Position numbers and translations under genes: made by a program. From positions 34,592,010 through 34,656,009 of the forward strand of contig OV121088.1 of the NCBI GenBank assembly GCA_921293015.1: DNA of 64,000 bases. Reading direction: 5' to 3'. Below, one piece after another: positions 1 to 10,911 of this stretch. The notes below the pieces were generated by a model. It had not been told where the DNA came from, ran no database searches, and worked only from the letters and a program-made list of their open reading frames with translations. The DNA comes from Phorcus lineatus. Its lineage: Eukaryota; Mollusca; Gastropoda; Trochida; Trochidae. Each line of letters starts with the position of its first letter. Positions within the stretch are counted from its first letter, which is position 1.

Positions 1-479
1 CCAAACTAAACTTTCGTACTTGTTGCGTTTCTGATAATCGTATTTCTACTTTGGGATCATGTCAAGTGTCAAAGAAAGTATAATATGATCTTTTTAAACA
101 AACAACAAAAATATCTCAAATATACGAGTTTCAAAGACTACTATGATATACTTTCTCTCCAAACAGAGTCACGTAAATTCACGTATAGGAAGATATGAGT
201 TTGGCTGACTATGTGTTGATAAATGCTTTAAACGGTTAAACGGTCTGATTTACAGGTAAATCAATCTCTGCGGAAATCATCCTCATTTGCCAGTTTCTAC
301 GTTGTACAGATCACATGATGATAAAAATCTAGAAGGTTTTACGTTTAAAACATTGACAATAAGCAGATCTCCCCTGATATACTCCAAGATTATGTTGGAT
401 TATTAGAGCGTATCGTACGCTGTTCGTATAAATTTGATAAGAACACAAGGGTAAACGTAAAGCCTCCTATTAATTAAGC

Positions 480-763
480 ATCTATGTGAGGTGAGGTGAT
501 ATGGGGTTTTACGCCGCTTCCAAGAGAAAGCCCGCAACACCATTGTGGCTATGCACTGCGGTGAAACCTGCGAGCATCGGCTGGAACTAACGAACCATGG
601 GTAGTACAGCACTGAAATTCAGTGTAGCATTGCACCCAAACCTGCCTGCGTGTAGAACAGTTTTCTACTGCAGACGAAGTTGCCGAGCCCCTGGCGGGAT
701 TCTAAGCACGGACCTCTTGATCCGAGGCCGAACGCGCTAACCACTACGCTATCCCGCCCCCAA
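480..763 (-). mobile_element. tRNA-derived SINE, type I
   Basis: On the minus strand a tRNA-like head (GCGGGATAGCGTAGTGG with an A-box, then a degenerate B-box) is followed by a body with 'GTTTGGGTGCAATGCTAC' and an end containing TATCACCTCACC. The body recurs at 51944-52060 and in the duplicate at 27925-28208. Confidence 0.65.
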
Positions 764-886
764 GCATCAATATAATCACTACCTTGCATTATAGAAATGT
801 ATAAATTCATCCCAAAAAATTCTTGATTTTTTTCTATTTAATGTTGTTGACATAGCATAACTTCATAAGAATGGTTGTATATTTAC

Positions 887-2575
887 ATATATTGATAAAC
901 TGGTAGGGTATAATTCCTTCGTCCCAAACAGGAGCAAAGGGATCTATTGCTCTCTTTCTTCTGTCGTCCTCGTGTCTCGTTCTGTTGGCTAAAAACTGAA
1001 ATTAATAGAATGTAAGATATGTGTTGAAGGATCGCTGGGTTTTGTTATAACTGATTCATTACCATAACCATGTTTTCATTACTTTGCTCCGTAAGAATGT
1101 AAAATAATTATTCACTTAATTTCGTTAATTTCATTGCCGTGAGTTGAGAAAGAAAAAGTCGTGATTATGAATTTAACAATCGTGAAGTGTTTTCGAGTTG
1201 CTGGCGAAACGACATAAGAAAATTAATAGCAGTAGTGTAATTTAAAACTTCTCACTTTTTCCATGATCTCCCGTTGTTTTGCTCCGCCATCCCCATGGTA
1301 ATCCTCTTTCTACAAGAAAACAGTTTCAATGTATTTTTTATCAAAAGGAATTGTGTCACACTAGTCCTTGAGTAACAATTCCAAGGCTGTTTATGTTTCA
1401 AAGTTAGCAGTAAAAAGTGAAGAATTTAATTCCAGAAGAATGTCCCTTGAATAAAATAAATATAAAAACTTACCTCGTACTCCCCAGGATTGAGGACTCC
1501 ATGAACTAGATAGTTCACCCGGTGAGCACGATGGAAACCGTACAGTTTACGCTTTGAAAAGAAAAAAAAGTGTAAAATTGATCAAAACTTAATTAGATAT
1601 AAAGAAATCGATTTATTTTAGTTTTCAGGGGAAATTAAAATGAAATTGCCTAATTTCTGAAAGAAATGGAACAATATTTCGTTTATATATTAACTTTAAA
1701 TTATTTTTTTAAATGAATTTTGTTGGCTTATTTACTAAGGTATAAAACAAATTACCGTATTTGCTTTAACAAATCTCCGAAATTTCTTGAAACAAACAAC
1801 TTTATTAGATATTGAATAAATATATATACTTCATGAGCGTTTTAAATTCTTTTTTTTTTTTGAGTTTGTATTCACGTATTGTAAAATTTCAAACAAAACA
1901 TTCAAACAAAACAATGTATAAAAGTAACAGTCCTTGATGTCATCATTGGTTGCGTAATATGTTTTTATTAGTAATTCACTTCCATAGTGATGTGAAATAA
2001 ATTACGAAAAGGTTTTCTATTTACATGTACACCTACACTTTAAATGTCAATATATATATATACATCGTCCTTTATCTAAATTTTCTACACTTCCGTATTT
2101 TAAGAGCAGATTCAGTAAGTCATGGTGCAGAATGAATTTTAATGTTGAAATGAATATTATAATAAAATGATGAAATTTTTTTTCACTAATACCTTAAATT
2201 GACTGAACCGTTTTTAAAGATAAAATTTTGGAAGCTGTCCACCTGGTGTTGTCTTTAGTAAAAGCGAAATTGTTAATGTCAGGTGTTTAACTATTTGACA
2301 TATCCCTGTCATTGACATTTAAACACCTTCCTGAATGTTTTGCTACAATACGGAATTTTGAAACAGAATAAGACAAGAACATTCCAATATGGAATATATC
2401 TGAATGTGATTTAATGTTGACTTTAGATACTTTTAAAGAATTGCCAGTTCAAATACATTAGATGTTAGATTTATGAAACATTACATACCAATTTCTTCAA
2501 AGACAGAAGTTCTTTTGCGCCAATGTTGAATACGATAAGTGCAAAAGCCACGGATAACTTCAGCAGTAGATTCAT
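887..2575 (-). CDS. Second copy of astacin exons 1-4 (partial gene)
   Basis: Exons at 2489-2575, 1474-1551, 1256-1309 and 887-995 encode the same signal peptide, propeptide, RRKR site and mature N-terminus as exons 1-4 at 28332-30020. They lie at an exact offset of 27,445 and no base difference was seen. The exon 5 equivalent would fall just outside the window (about 26 bases left of position 1). All splice sites are intact. Either this is the 5' end of a tandem paralogue reading off the left edge, or an assembly duplication. Confidence 0.7.
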
Positions 2576-2610
2576 GGTGCTAAAGACGAAGTTCGACACC
2601 TAAGCGTTGC

Positions 2611-2620
2611 CTATTTAAGC
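2611..2620 (-). promoter_or_regulatory. TATA-like box, copy 1 of astacin 5' region
   Basis: Same GCTTAAATAG as at 30056-30065, in the duplicated segment. Positional inference only. Confidence 0.25.
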
Positions 2621-3905
2621 TCTGCTAATAATTACTATTAATAATGAAAATGTTTTACGGAAATATGCCCTATATTTAATTAATGCCAACATTAAAGGGT
2701 TTTTCTATATCTATACACCGACTACTTAAACTAGAATAATAAGTACTGTTATAAAGGGAAATAAGTTTTTCCGGACACATAACGTACACAAAATTACAAA
2801 TTTGAATTCGGAAGAGGTATACTACGTCAAATGGAAGCCTTTTCCTAAAGTTGTTCATGCGTAAACGGTTTGGTACGATCAACTGCCTGGTTTATTGAAA
2901 TCTATTATTTCTTAATAACAATCCGAACACGCTTTCAATGGGCATTGCTTTGATAACAGGATATCATTTCTTAAACATGTTATCTTTTTATATACATAAG
3001 TATATAATCCTTATTCATTTCCTTACAATAATGTACTATTTGTGCACGGAAGCAAATAAGTGAAGAATAAATGAACAAATATTGTATGATATGATAAACA
3101 GATGTTTAACGTTAGTTATATCTATGCTGTTGTACAAAGAAAAATGTACGTGTTTGTTTCATGCCTTATATAGCAATCTTGAATTAAAGGCAATTTAAGT
3201 AACAGAGCGTGAACAAATGCTTTATTTTTACTGAACAATTTAGCATTAAAATGACATTTTTCAGGAAGGATATGTACTCGTCATATTAATGATCGCCATT
3301 GGCATAATTTGTCACATTTTACTCTAAAATACTCCATGTCCCTTTGAAGTTCTTAGAATGTCAAACGTGTTTTAAATTGTATCTTTTCTTAAAATACAAA
3401 AATGTTCATAAATTATAAATAACGAACCTTGCCTTGAAATCATCGTTTATCATAAAGAAGGTTAAAGGTAATGAGAATGTGTACCGTATACCCTAGCAAT
3501 ACTTCAAATATTCACAGGTGACATAGTCATGCAATTTTTTAAAAAGTTTGCCCCATTAAGTTAATTTCCAAATATTGAATGCTTCGTGTTTGCCCCCGAA
3601 GCATAACAATATAAAAGAATGTTTATCGTTCTACCAGACAATCACTTTAATCAACAACATCGACGATAAATTTTCTCTAAAACGTAATTACATGTATTCC
3701 CGAAACCATAATACCTTGCGGTCCTTAAAATGGTGACCTTTAAACCAACCAAAATGACAGCTCAAATATATAACACATTCATCCTAACACTTATATCATA
3801 TCTACACCTTTCTTCTTTTTCTTCTAAAGACGAAAACAATACCAAATGCATAATTGAAGATTTTGCTTAACAACTAGAGAAACATTGCTATTTCATCGAT
3901 AAGTC

Positions 3906-4867
3906 AAAACGGCTGTTGCATACAGTTTGTTTTCCCGTTAATCTCTACATCCGGTGTTCGATGATATACAGGGAAATAGGTAATGACAATTACAGGACTT
4001 GTGGATTGACCATTTTTACGTGTAAATTAAGAATAGAAAATAGTCCTAGTCATGTCAGCAATTACGACAAACAATTGAATATAATTTAATAAGTATTTTT
4101 ATTTAACAAAGAATTTAAGGTTACAATGTTGACTAACACAAATAGGTAATAGACAATTGCATGAGTAAAAACCCTAGCTAAATGTATTCATCTTTCTCAG
4201 CACAGCAGTTGATGAGATGAGACATCAACCTCTAGATTAAATTCGGCTGGCAAAATGGTGTGCGAAAAGGTGGGATGGTCGCAAGTTCAAACGTAGAAAC
4301 TAAGAATTAAGCCTAATTGTGTCTCCCTGAGCTAACCTATCTATAGTTAGCAACGATTCTAGAAACATAAAACTTATTGCGACTTCTACAAGAATACTGT
4401 CTCAGATATTTAGGAAACTCACAGAAATCTCTCGAACAAGCTACGCTCTCATACATAATCAAAACACACGTGTGCGAACAACTGAACAGTGCAACGTTTA
4501 ACAATGTTAAGTTACAAAATTGCAAAGAGTAAGTTTTATGAATTTCCACATTGATACGATAATAGCAACAAGGCAGTGAAGTTCAAATTGCCTCCCTTAA
4601 CCTAGCTGCGTCTTTATCTCTAATATGTATGATTTTGAAATTATATTTTCTTGTTTTCGATGAAAATTTAGTTAGGGCCATATACATGTTAATAAGATAA
4701 TTCTGCGTTCCATCTTCATGTATATTGTGTTTATGACCTATTTACCACTGCCAACCCATTTTTGCATTTGTGTCTGCTGTCAATAAGTTTCAAAATTTAC
4801 ATTTGAGTTATTGGCGCACACCGTTGACTAGTTTTCGATCACTGAAACCTATCTATTGTCGTTATAC
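3906..4867. other. AT-rich spacer
   Basis: Between the end of the duplicated segment and the LINE-bearing MITE. No exon, TIR or RNA gene recognised. Confidence 0.6.
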
Positions 4868-4935
4868 TTAAAGAGCCACTCCGTGATTTAAATAACATAT
4901 TATTTACCCTTGATACGAACCTAAATGTCATATGT

Positions 4936-7900
4936 CAAGCTTTGTCGTGCGCCATGCAGGCAGCTGACTTCTGAGCTCTCATGATTCTCTGATACTTCTC
5001 AATATTCACTGTTGGTACTGATCTAAGTTTTTGTCTACACTCAGATCATATCTTTGTCATCATTTCTATGAAGTTATTTTGCAAGAAAAGTGACTTATGA
5101 TGCTGCATATATTAAGAAATATATGTTTCATTTTCTGGTTTACTGAACTTTGGACTGAGACTGGCTATTGTTCTCCAATTACCACCCCAAGCTTACCCCA
5201 CTGCTCTCACACTGATGACATGTGTAACATCACCTACTGCAGAGAAAGCTTGATTGACTTGAAGCCCAGATCTGAGCAGAGACAATGGATAGAGCCAAGT
5301 GTGTTACATCACCTCAGGTCTCTGGGTATCAGTCAGACCAAGGCCACTCACAGGGGATGCCGGGGAGGAAGGACTAAACAAAGGAACATCAACACAGTGT
5401 GTGGAGTCTTTGATAGATCAAACTCGTGTTGTCATCAAACAGTAATTAACCCATCAAATCTTATTCAAGTTCACCCAAAGCCAAAGTGCAACAAGCTGAA
5501 AATCGCATTGTGGAATGCACAATCTGTCAAAAATAAAGCTTTGGAAATAAATGATCACGTGGCTGACTCAAAGTTGGATATACTTTTTATAACAGAAACA
5601 TGGTTACACAAGATTCATGATATGGCAATCTGTGCAGAGTTAACCCCGCCTGGATACAAACTCCTGCATGTGCCCCGACCAGAACGTAGGGGCGGGGGCG
5701 TGGCTGTTCTCTACAGACAGGACTTGGATGTTAAGCTCAGTGATCTACCGTTGACATTCTCGTCCTTTGAACACCTTTCGTGTTCGGTCACTTGTGGAAT
5801 GATATCATACAAAGTTGTTTGTATCTACAGGCCACCCCCCTCCAAAGTGAATAAACTAACAAATTCAGATTTCCTCGCTGAAATATCTAATTTGTGTGAA
5901 CACCTGGACAACACTTTAACTGAGGTTCTTCTTCTAGGAGACTTCAATGTCCATTTTGATGTTACAAGTAACCCACTCAGAAAGAAGGTATGTGATATTC
6001 TTGATGGCCACGATCTGAAGCAATGTGTTCAGGATTCTACACACCGCACCGGACACATACTGGACTGGGTCGTGAGTAGAAATCAGATTAGTGTTCAAGT
6101 CTTAGATACCCAGATGTCAGATCATTGTATTCTAACTTTTTCCCTTGACTGTCTGAAGCCAAAGAGTGTCAGGAGTGAGAAACAAATACGGAATTTGAAA
6201 AGTATTAACACTGTTGATCTTGTGAAGGATCTGCGTACTTCTCCTCTGGTAAAAGACCCTCCTGATGACCTTGATACACTAGTCGACATGTTCAATGATA
6301 CTCTCCAATATATCCTTGATAAACATGCGCCCTTGAAGACAAAATCATTGCGTCCTAAAACCATATCTCCATGGTATAATGATGCAGTGTTATCTTGTAA
6401 AAGACTTAAACGTGTTGCTGAACGACGTTGGCGAAAGTCTCGCCTTGAGATACATCGCCAGATGTATAACACTGCTCGACAAGATTTGAAAAACATCATT
6501 AGAAAAACCAGAGCTGATTATATAAACTCTGAAATCATCAAAGCTCAAGCTAACCCCAAGTTGCTATTTTCTAAACTCAGCGGCTTACTAGGTAGAAACC
6601 AAGAAGTTGTGTTACCCACAGGAAGAGATCCTGTCACGCTTGCCAACGACTTCTCATCCTTCTTTTGCCAAAGGATTTCTGATTTACGAGGGAAACTTGG
6701 CTCATTCTGTGACGACATGTCCTGTAGTGAGTACAAAGGTGAACCATTCTCTGATTTCCGTGAAGTGAGTGAAAATGAACTGTTGCAGGTCATCAAGGGT
6801 ACAGAACCAACATGGTGTAGCCTTGACAGTTTCCCAACCAAGCTCTTCCTAAAGAACATTGATTGTCTCATGCCAGTTGTAACCAAGATTGTGAACCTGA
6901 GTCTGACAACTGGGGTGGTTCCTGTCTGCTTCAAATCAGCTGTCATCAAGCCTACAATCAAGAATTCTTCCAGCGATCCAGACGTCTTGAAGAACTACAG
7001 GCCGATATCAAACCTGTCGTTCCTTTCCAAAATCTTGGAGAAAGTTGTCAAGCTCCAACTACTAGAACATACGAACAATTCTTCCCTTTCCGACACGTAT
7101 CAGTCCGGGTACAAATCGAAACACAGTACAGAAACAGCCTTAAACTGTGTGCTTAATCAGATAAACATGATGGTTGACAGTGGCTCGGTGGCTTTGATGG
7201 CATGTCTTGACCTGTCGGCCGCATTCGATACGGTTGACCATCAAGGACTTCTTGATCGCATCCATCATGAGTACGGTGTGAGCAGCACAGCTCTGTCATG
7301 GTTTAAATCTTACCTTTCTGAGAGAGTGCAATCGGTCCAGATCGGTAAAGTGAAGTCGGATGGTATGGCACTGACCTGTGGAGTACCCCAGGGTTCAGTT
7401 TTGGGGCCAATACTATTTACGATGTACACTCGACCACTTGGACGTATTATCTCAGAACAACAAGTAGCCCACCACTTCTATGCGGATGACTCACAGCTCA
7501 TAGACCATTTCAACACAGATGAAGCAAATGTCATATCTAAGGTTGAAAATTGCATCTCAACTATCCAGCAATGGATGTCATCAAATATGTTAAAGTTGAA
7601 CGATGATAAAACTGAAATTGTATTCATAGGACCACCTTCAAGATTGAAGAAGTGTGAAACTGAGTACCTTCGAATCGGTAATGCAGACGTTAAAGTGTCT
7701 TCCTCACTTAAGAACTTGGGAGTCTATATTGACTGCAACCTATCCATGGCTAAACAGGTGTCACATATTTGTAAAATCTGTTACTTTCACCTAAGAAACA
7801 TTGGATCAATTCGCCACCTGCTGACACAAGATGCAACAGCATGTCTCATGAGAACTCTGGTTCTTTCCAGAATGGACTACTGTAATAGTTTACTGTTTGG

Positions 7901-8461
7901 CATATCCAACACACTTCTCCAAAAATTACAAAAGATACAGAACACGGCCGCCCGAATCATTACCAGAAGCAAACCATCTTGCCACATATCGCCTATTCTC
8001 CGATCTCTCCACTGGCTACACATCCGTGAACGCATCGAGTTTAAGATCCTGACACTAACATTTCAAGCCCTCCACCAGATGGGACCAGTCTACCTACAAG
8101 ACCTCATTACTGTCTATACTCCCTCCAGATGTCTCCGCTCCAATGATCAGTTTCTCCTCTCAATTCCTTCATATAAACTCAAATCATTTGGTGCTAGATC
8201 ATTTCAATATGCTTCAGCCAAACTATGGAACTCTCTACCTCTAGACCTTAAACTTGCCCCAACACTACCCCTTTTCAAAAGCAGACTCAAAACATTTCTT
8301 TTCCAGCGCTACATCTAGTTCTCCAAACTTTGCCTGACTGTGTATATATGAACAGTGAACAGTGTCTTGTATATATGGACGATGTCAGCGCTTTGAGCAT
8401 CGTCAGTGTGCGGTGGAAATCAGCGCTATACAAATACCCTTATTATTATTATTATTATTAT
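4936..8461 (+). mobile_element. L2/CR1-type LINE, apparently intact
   Basis: A 3.5 kb non-LTR retrotransposon with about 160 bases of 5' leader, one uninterrupted ORF and a 3' end GCGCTTTGAGCAT...GCGCTATACAAATA followed by (TTA)n. Boundaries follow from comparison with the empty MITE at 20737-21206. TATGT at 4931-4935 and 8462-8466 is a likely target duplication. No ORF1 is seen, so it is either a single-ORF element or 5'-truncated. Confidence 0.85.
5097..8318 (+). CDS. LINE endonuclease-reverse transcriptase
   Basis: 1073-residue polyprotein that nicks target DNA and reverse-transcribes the element RNA. The APE-type endonuclease spans about residues 135-350: WNAQSV at 138, TETWL, LLGDFNVHFD at 280 and SDHCILTFS at 340. 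Reverse transcriptase spans about 580-850: NYRPISNLSFLSKILEK, SAAFDTVDH near 706, GVPQGSVLGPILF and FYADD at 793. The C-terminus has the L2/CR1-style KLWNSLP...FKSRLKTFLF. The ORF is unbroken. A stop lies directly before the first ATG (5097) and a second ATG follows at once. The first 20 residues are hydrophobic, of unknown meaning. Confidence 0.95.
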   Translation: MMLHILRNICFIFWFTELWTETGYCSPITTPSLPHCSHTDDMCNITYCRESLIDLKPRSEQRQWIEPSVLHHLRSLGISQTKATHRGCRGGRTKQRNINTVCGVFDRSNSCCHQTVINPSNLIQVHPKPKCNKLKIALWNAQSVKNKALEINDHVADSKLDILFITETWLHKIHDMAICAELTPPGYKLLHVPRPERRGGGVAVLYRQDLDVKLSDLPLTFSSFEHLSCSVTCGMISYKVVCIYRPPPSKVNKLTNSDFLAEISNLCEHLDNTLTEVLLLGDFNVHFDVTSNPLRKKVCDILDGHDLKQCVQDSTHRTGHILDWVVSRNQISVQVLDTQMSDHCILTFSLDCLKPKSVRSEKQIRNLKSINTVDLVKDLRTSPLVKDPPDDLDTLVDMFNDTLQYILDKHAPLKTKSLRPKTISPWYNDAVLSCKRLKRVAERRWRKSRLEIHRQMYNTARQDLKNIIRKTRADYINSEIIKAQANPKLLFSKLSGLLGRNQEVVLPTGRDPVTLANDFSSFFCQRISDLRGKLGSFCDDMSCSEYKGEPFSDFREVSENELLQVIKGTEPTWCSLDSFPTKLFLKNIDCLMPVVTKIVNLSLTTGVVPVCFKSAVIKPTIKNSSSDPDVLKNYRPISNLSFLSKILEKVVKLQLLEHTNNSSLSDTYQSGYKSKHSTETALNCVLNQINMMVDSGSVALMACLDLSAAFDTVDHQGLLDRIHHEYGVSSTALSWFKSYLSERVQSVQIGKVKSDGMALTCGVPQGSVLGPILFTMYTRPLGRIISEQQVAHHFYADDSQLIDHFNTDEANVISKVENCISTIQQWMSSNMLKLNDDKTEIVFIGPPSRLKKCETEYLRIGNADVKVSSSLKNLGVYIDCNLSMAKQVSHICKICYFHLRNIGSIRHLLTQDATACLMRTLVLSRMDYCNSLLFGISNTLLQKLQKIQNTAARIITRSKPSCHISPILRSLHWLHIRERIEFKILTLTFQALHQMGPVYLQDLITVYTPSRCLRSNDQFLLSIPSYKLKSFGARSFQYASAKLWNSLPLDLKLAPTLPLFKSRLKTFLFQRYI

Positions 8462-9065
8462 TATGTGTTGATATAAATTTAAGACATCTTAACTTTTCAT
8501 GTCCAAAAGACATGTATACGACAAATACTGGTTTTCCATTTATATCTAAAAACATCCTTATAAATGCACAGAGATGTAGATATCACGTCCAATATACATG
8601 GATACTAGTTATGTAAGCTAACAAACACTATCAACTCCTAACTGCCCTCCTGGCTGTTTTAGATAAGTCTCCAAAATTACGTTTGATTATTTGACGCGCG
8701 CCACTGTCCAGTTTTCGATCAAAATTGCGACGTTCTACATTCATATTGTCGCTGTTCAAAACAAATTTGCTTTAAAATGTTATTTTGGTAACATAAAATG
8801 ACACCATTGATTAAGCATATGTGACTTCAACAACTCACGGAGTGGCTCTTTAACCGATAAGCGACAGGGTGCTTATTTTCATAAACCACTACTACTTCTC
8901 AATAAAATAATACCATTCAGAACGTTTGACACATATGACCCCAACAAAATACACTGTGCCCCTTTCATCAATGTTTAACTTGTAAACAATCATATTTTCT
9001 AAAACACCATGCACAATCCCAATTCTAATAAGCAGTTGTAGAGGAAAGACGTGTAGTCCTACAAC

Positions 9066-9112
9066 TTGTATAGGAATTTATGACGGAGCTACCTCTGTTG
9101 GTAGAGAATGGT
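9066..9112. mobile_element. MITE family C terminal fragment
   Basis: A single end: 'ggaatttatgacggagctac' then 'ctctgttggtagagaatgg', as at 19344-19380. Confidence 0.5.
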
Positions 9113-9208
9113 GTCTTATGTACAAGCAAATTTCATGCCTGACTTATTCAAGGGGGTCTCTGTACCATCATTATTCCACAGATGATTGGGTTGAGCAGTA
9201 TCAATAAC

Positions 9209-9710
9209 GAGGCACAGAGTATGTTGTTATGCTCAAATATGTAAAAATTAATATATGATGTTATTTCATAGACAACTTTTGGTTGTTTCTGAAAGTTATC
9301 ATCAGTTAACTTAGTGACAATAAAGTGAAAGGGTCCAGATTTATGATCGAAAAAAACAAACGATTGAACGAAAAGTAACTTAGTGGCATGTCTGTGGTCA
9401 TGAAAACGTCTTGTAACTACTGGATGAAGCACCTCCTGGATTAAAGGCACAGAGTATGTCGTTAGGGTCAATTATGTCGTTAGGGTCAATTATGTCGAAC
9501 TTTTAAAAATGAGCTTGTTATGTCGAGAACTACTGGTTGTTTCTGAAAATTACCATTTTAATGCTTATCAGTTCAGTATAATGAGAAAAATGCAGCTTTA
9601 AGTTGTGATTTGAGATCGAAAACCGGACAGTGACGCGCGTCAATGACTCAAACGTATTTTCGGAAACTTATATAAAGCAAACACAACGACAAATATAGTA
9701 TGGTAGCGTT
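9209..9710. mobile_element. Two diverged MITE family D copies in tandem
   Basis: 'ggcacagagtatgt' occurs at about 9210 and 9446, each followed by sequence like the 21474 element ('ttggttgtttctga', 'tatcagttcagtata', 'gatcgaaaaccggacagtg'). An 18-base piece, gtcgttagggtcaattat, is doubled near 9458-9493. No intact right end. Confidence 0.5.
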
Positions 9711-10149
9711 AAGGATATCGCATAAGTAGTATGCTATCAAATTGTACTTAGTATCTTAACCTCGTAACATTTATATTGCCTTTTGTAGTAAATATTGAAA
9801 ATAGGTAAATATCATAATTTTGGCATTTAAGTGATGAAAATGCAATTATTTCGACATGTCTTGAACTTTACGTAGGTCACATGGTATATTGGTAACGTAC
9901 TAAGCGACATACAAAAGTTTGAAACAAAATCTGTAAGCGAGTGCATGTAAGTATCCTTTTATAGTGTCAACAAAACAAATCATAAAGAAAAATACCTCCA
10001 CACTGAAGTTTATTCTCTACCATATGGTACAGCTGGCATGATGTTCCTAGGTGTGTAAAGCTTCTAGCCTGACTCGTTTAGGATTTAATCGTCATTCGTC
10101 TGACCAGCGACAAAATTGTTTTCCCGCTGTTTCAGTCGGTTTATAAGTT

Positions 10150-10240
10150 GGATAAAACATGGCCCGTGGGCATTATTGAAAAGTATGCCCTCCTCCCTCG
10201 GGCATACTGTTTAAAAGTGCCCGCGGATCATGTTTTATCC
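10150..10240. repeat. Strong nested hairpin downstream of the astacin gene
   Basis: Outer arms GGATAAAACATGGCCCG... and ...CATGTTTTATCC (10150-10172 with 10218-10240), inner arms AGTATGCCC / GGGCATACT (10182-10190 with 10200-10208). Lies 340 bases past the poly(A) signal. Could be a palindromic MITE. Confidence 0.75.
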
Positions 10241-10578
10241 TACATTTCGTTACTGGAACTGATCAAACTTTTTTATCATCTGTCTAAATGTTGATCCATA
10301 TTTATCGGGATTTGATCTTGCAGCGAATACCAACATTTTGTATCCATGGAGTAAAATTTGATTATGTTTGTAAAGTACAGGCCTTCATGAACTATTATTT
10401 CTGACTTAACCCCGATCTTGCCGGTGTTCAGAAAATGCTTTTGTGGTTAATTCAGTCTGAAGCGACTAACATGCATTATGATTGAAAAAAAGAGCGACAG
10501 GTTGATATACCTGTTCTTATATATTAACTACAAAAGTAACAAGTGAATAAAAAATAAAGAAAATGAATGCTAATTGAC

Positions 10579-10584
10579 TTTATT
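10579..10584 (-). promoter_or_regulatory. Polyadenylation signal of the astacin gene
   Basis: AATAAA on the minus strand, 36 bases after the TGA stop of exon 23. A short 3' UTR is implied. Confidence 0.6.
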
Positions 10585-10619
10585 GAGAGTCGAGCTCATC
10601 AAATGAATTACAGACATTT

Positions 10620-10911
10620 TCAATGTGGTACGATCACAGCATCAACGGACATGGTACGACACAGTTGATTGGTCATTGGGACTATCTTCCCTTGTTCAAG
10701 GTCGATATCAGGAGAGGTAACTACCGACATTGAATGACCTGTATTTCCTTCCTCCTTGTCACAATCACCAAACTGGAGATGATCGCCTGTCGAATCCCAA
10801 GCTCCGAGGAAGTCCTCAGGTTGCACCGATATCTGGTCCGACTCGGCTATATCTACAACCAGCTTCCGGTTACTCAAGCACTCGATGGTGTTGACGCCCA
10901 CAACAACGGCA
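10620..10911 (-). CDS. Astacin gene exon 23 (C-terminal domain, part 2, stop)
   Basis: Encodes AVVVGVNTIECLSNRKLVVD, then SVQPEDFLGAWDSTGDHLQF, to VIVPH and TGA. The 'V.p.DFlGaW' pattern hints at an extracellular beta-sandwich module, but I cannot name it. It is followed 36 bases on by AATAAA. Confidence 0.78.

Larger units (their letters stand above)
1..3905. repeat. Duplicated segment, left copy
   Basis: Direct copy of 27446-31365. From 1 to 3612 the two copies keep a constant offset and no mismatch was seen in the parts compared. From 3613 to about 3905 they align with many substitutions and small indels, then homology stops. The segment starts before the window. It holds four astacin exons and a SINE. 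Confidence 0.92.
4872..8849 (+). mobile_element. MITE family A, interrupted by a LINE
   Basis: Ends are AGAGCCACTCCGTGA and its inverse, flanked by TTAA on both sides (4868-4871 and 8850-8853), as for piggyBac- or Kolobok-like elements. The MITE sequence runs 4872-4935, is broken by the LINE, and resumes at 8462-8849. It aligns with the uninterrupted copy at 20737-21206. Confidence 0.8.

Noticed and set aside
690-763. tRNA-like sequence on the minus strand
   Set aside because: Head of SINE type I with a degenerate B-box; the same body occurs elsewhere in the window.
4150-4340. Weak tRNA/SINE-like resemblance ('gtcgcaagttcaaac')
   Set aside because: Only one short box-like match, no body or second copy found.
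6122-6961. Antisense open frames within the LINE ORF
   Set aside because: Shadows of the reverse-transcriptase coding frame with no independent support.
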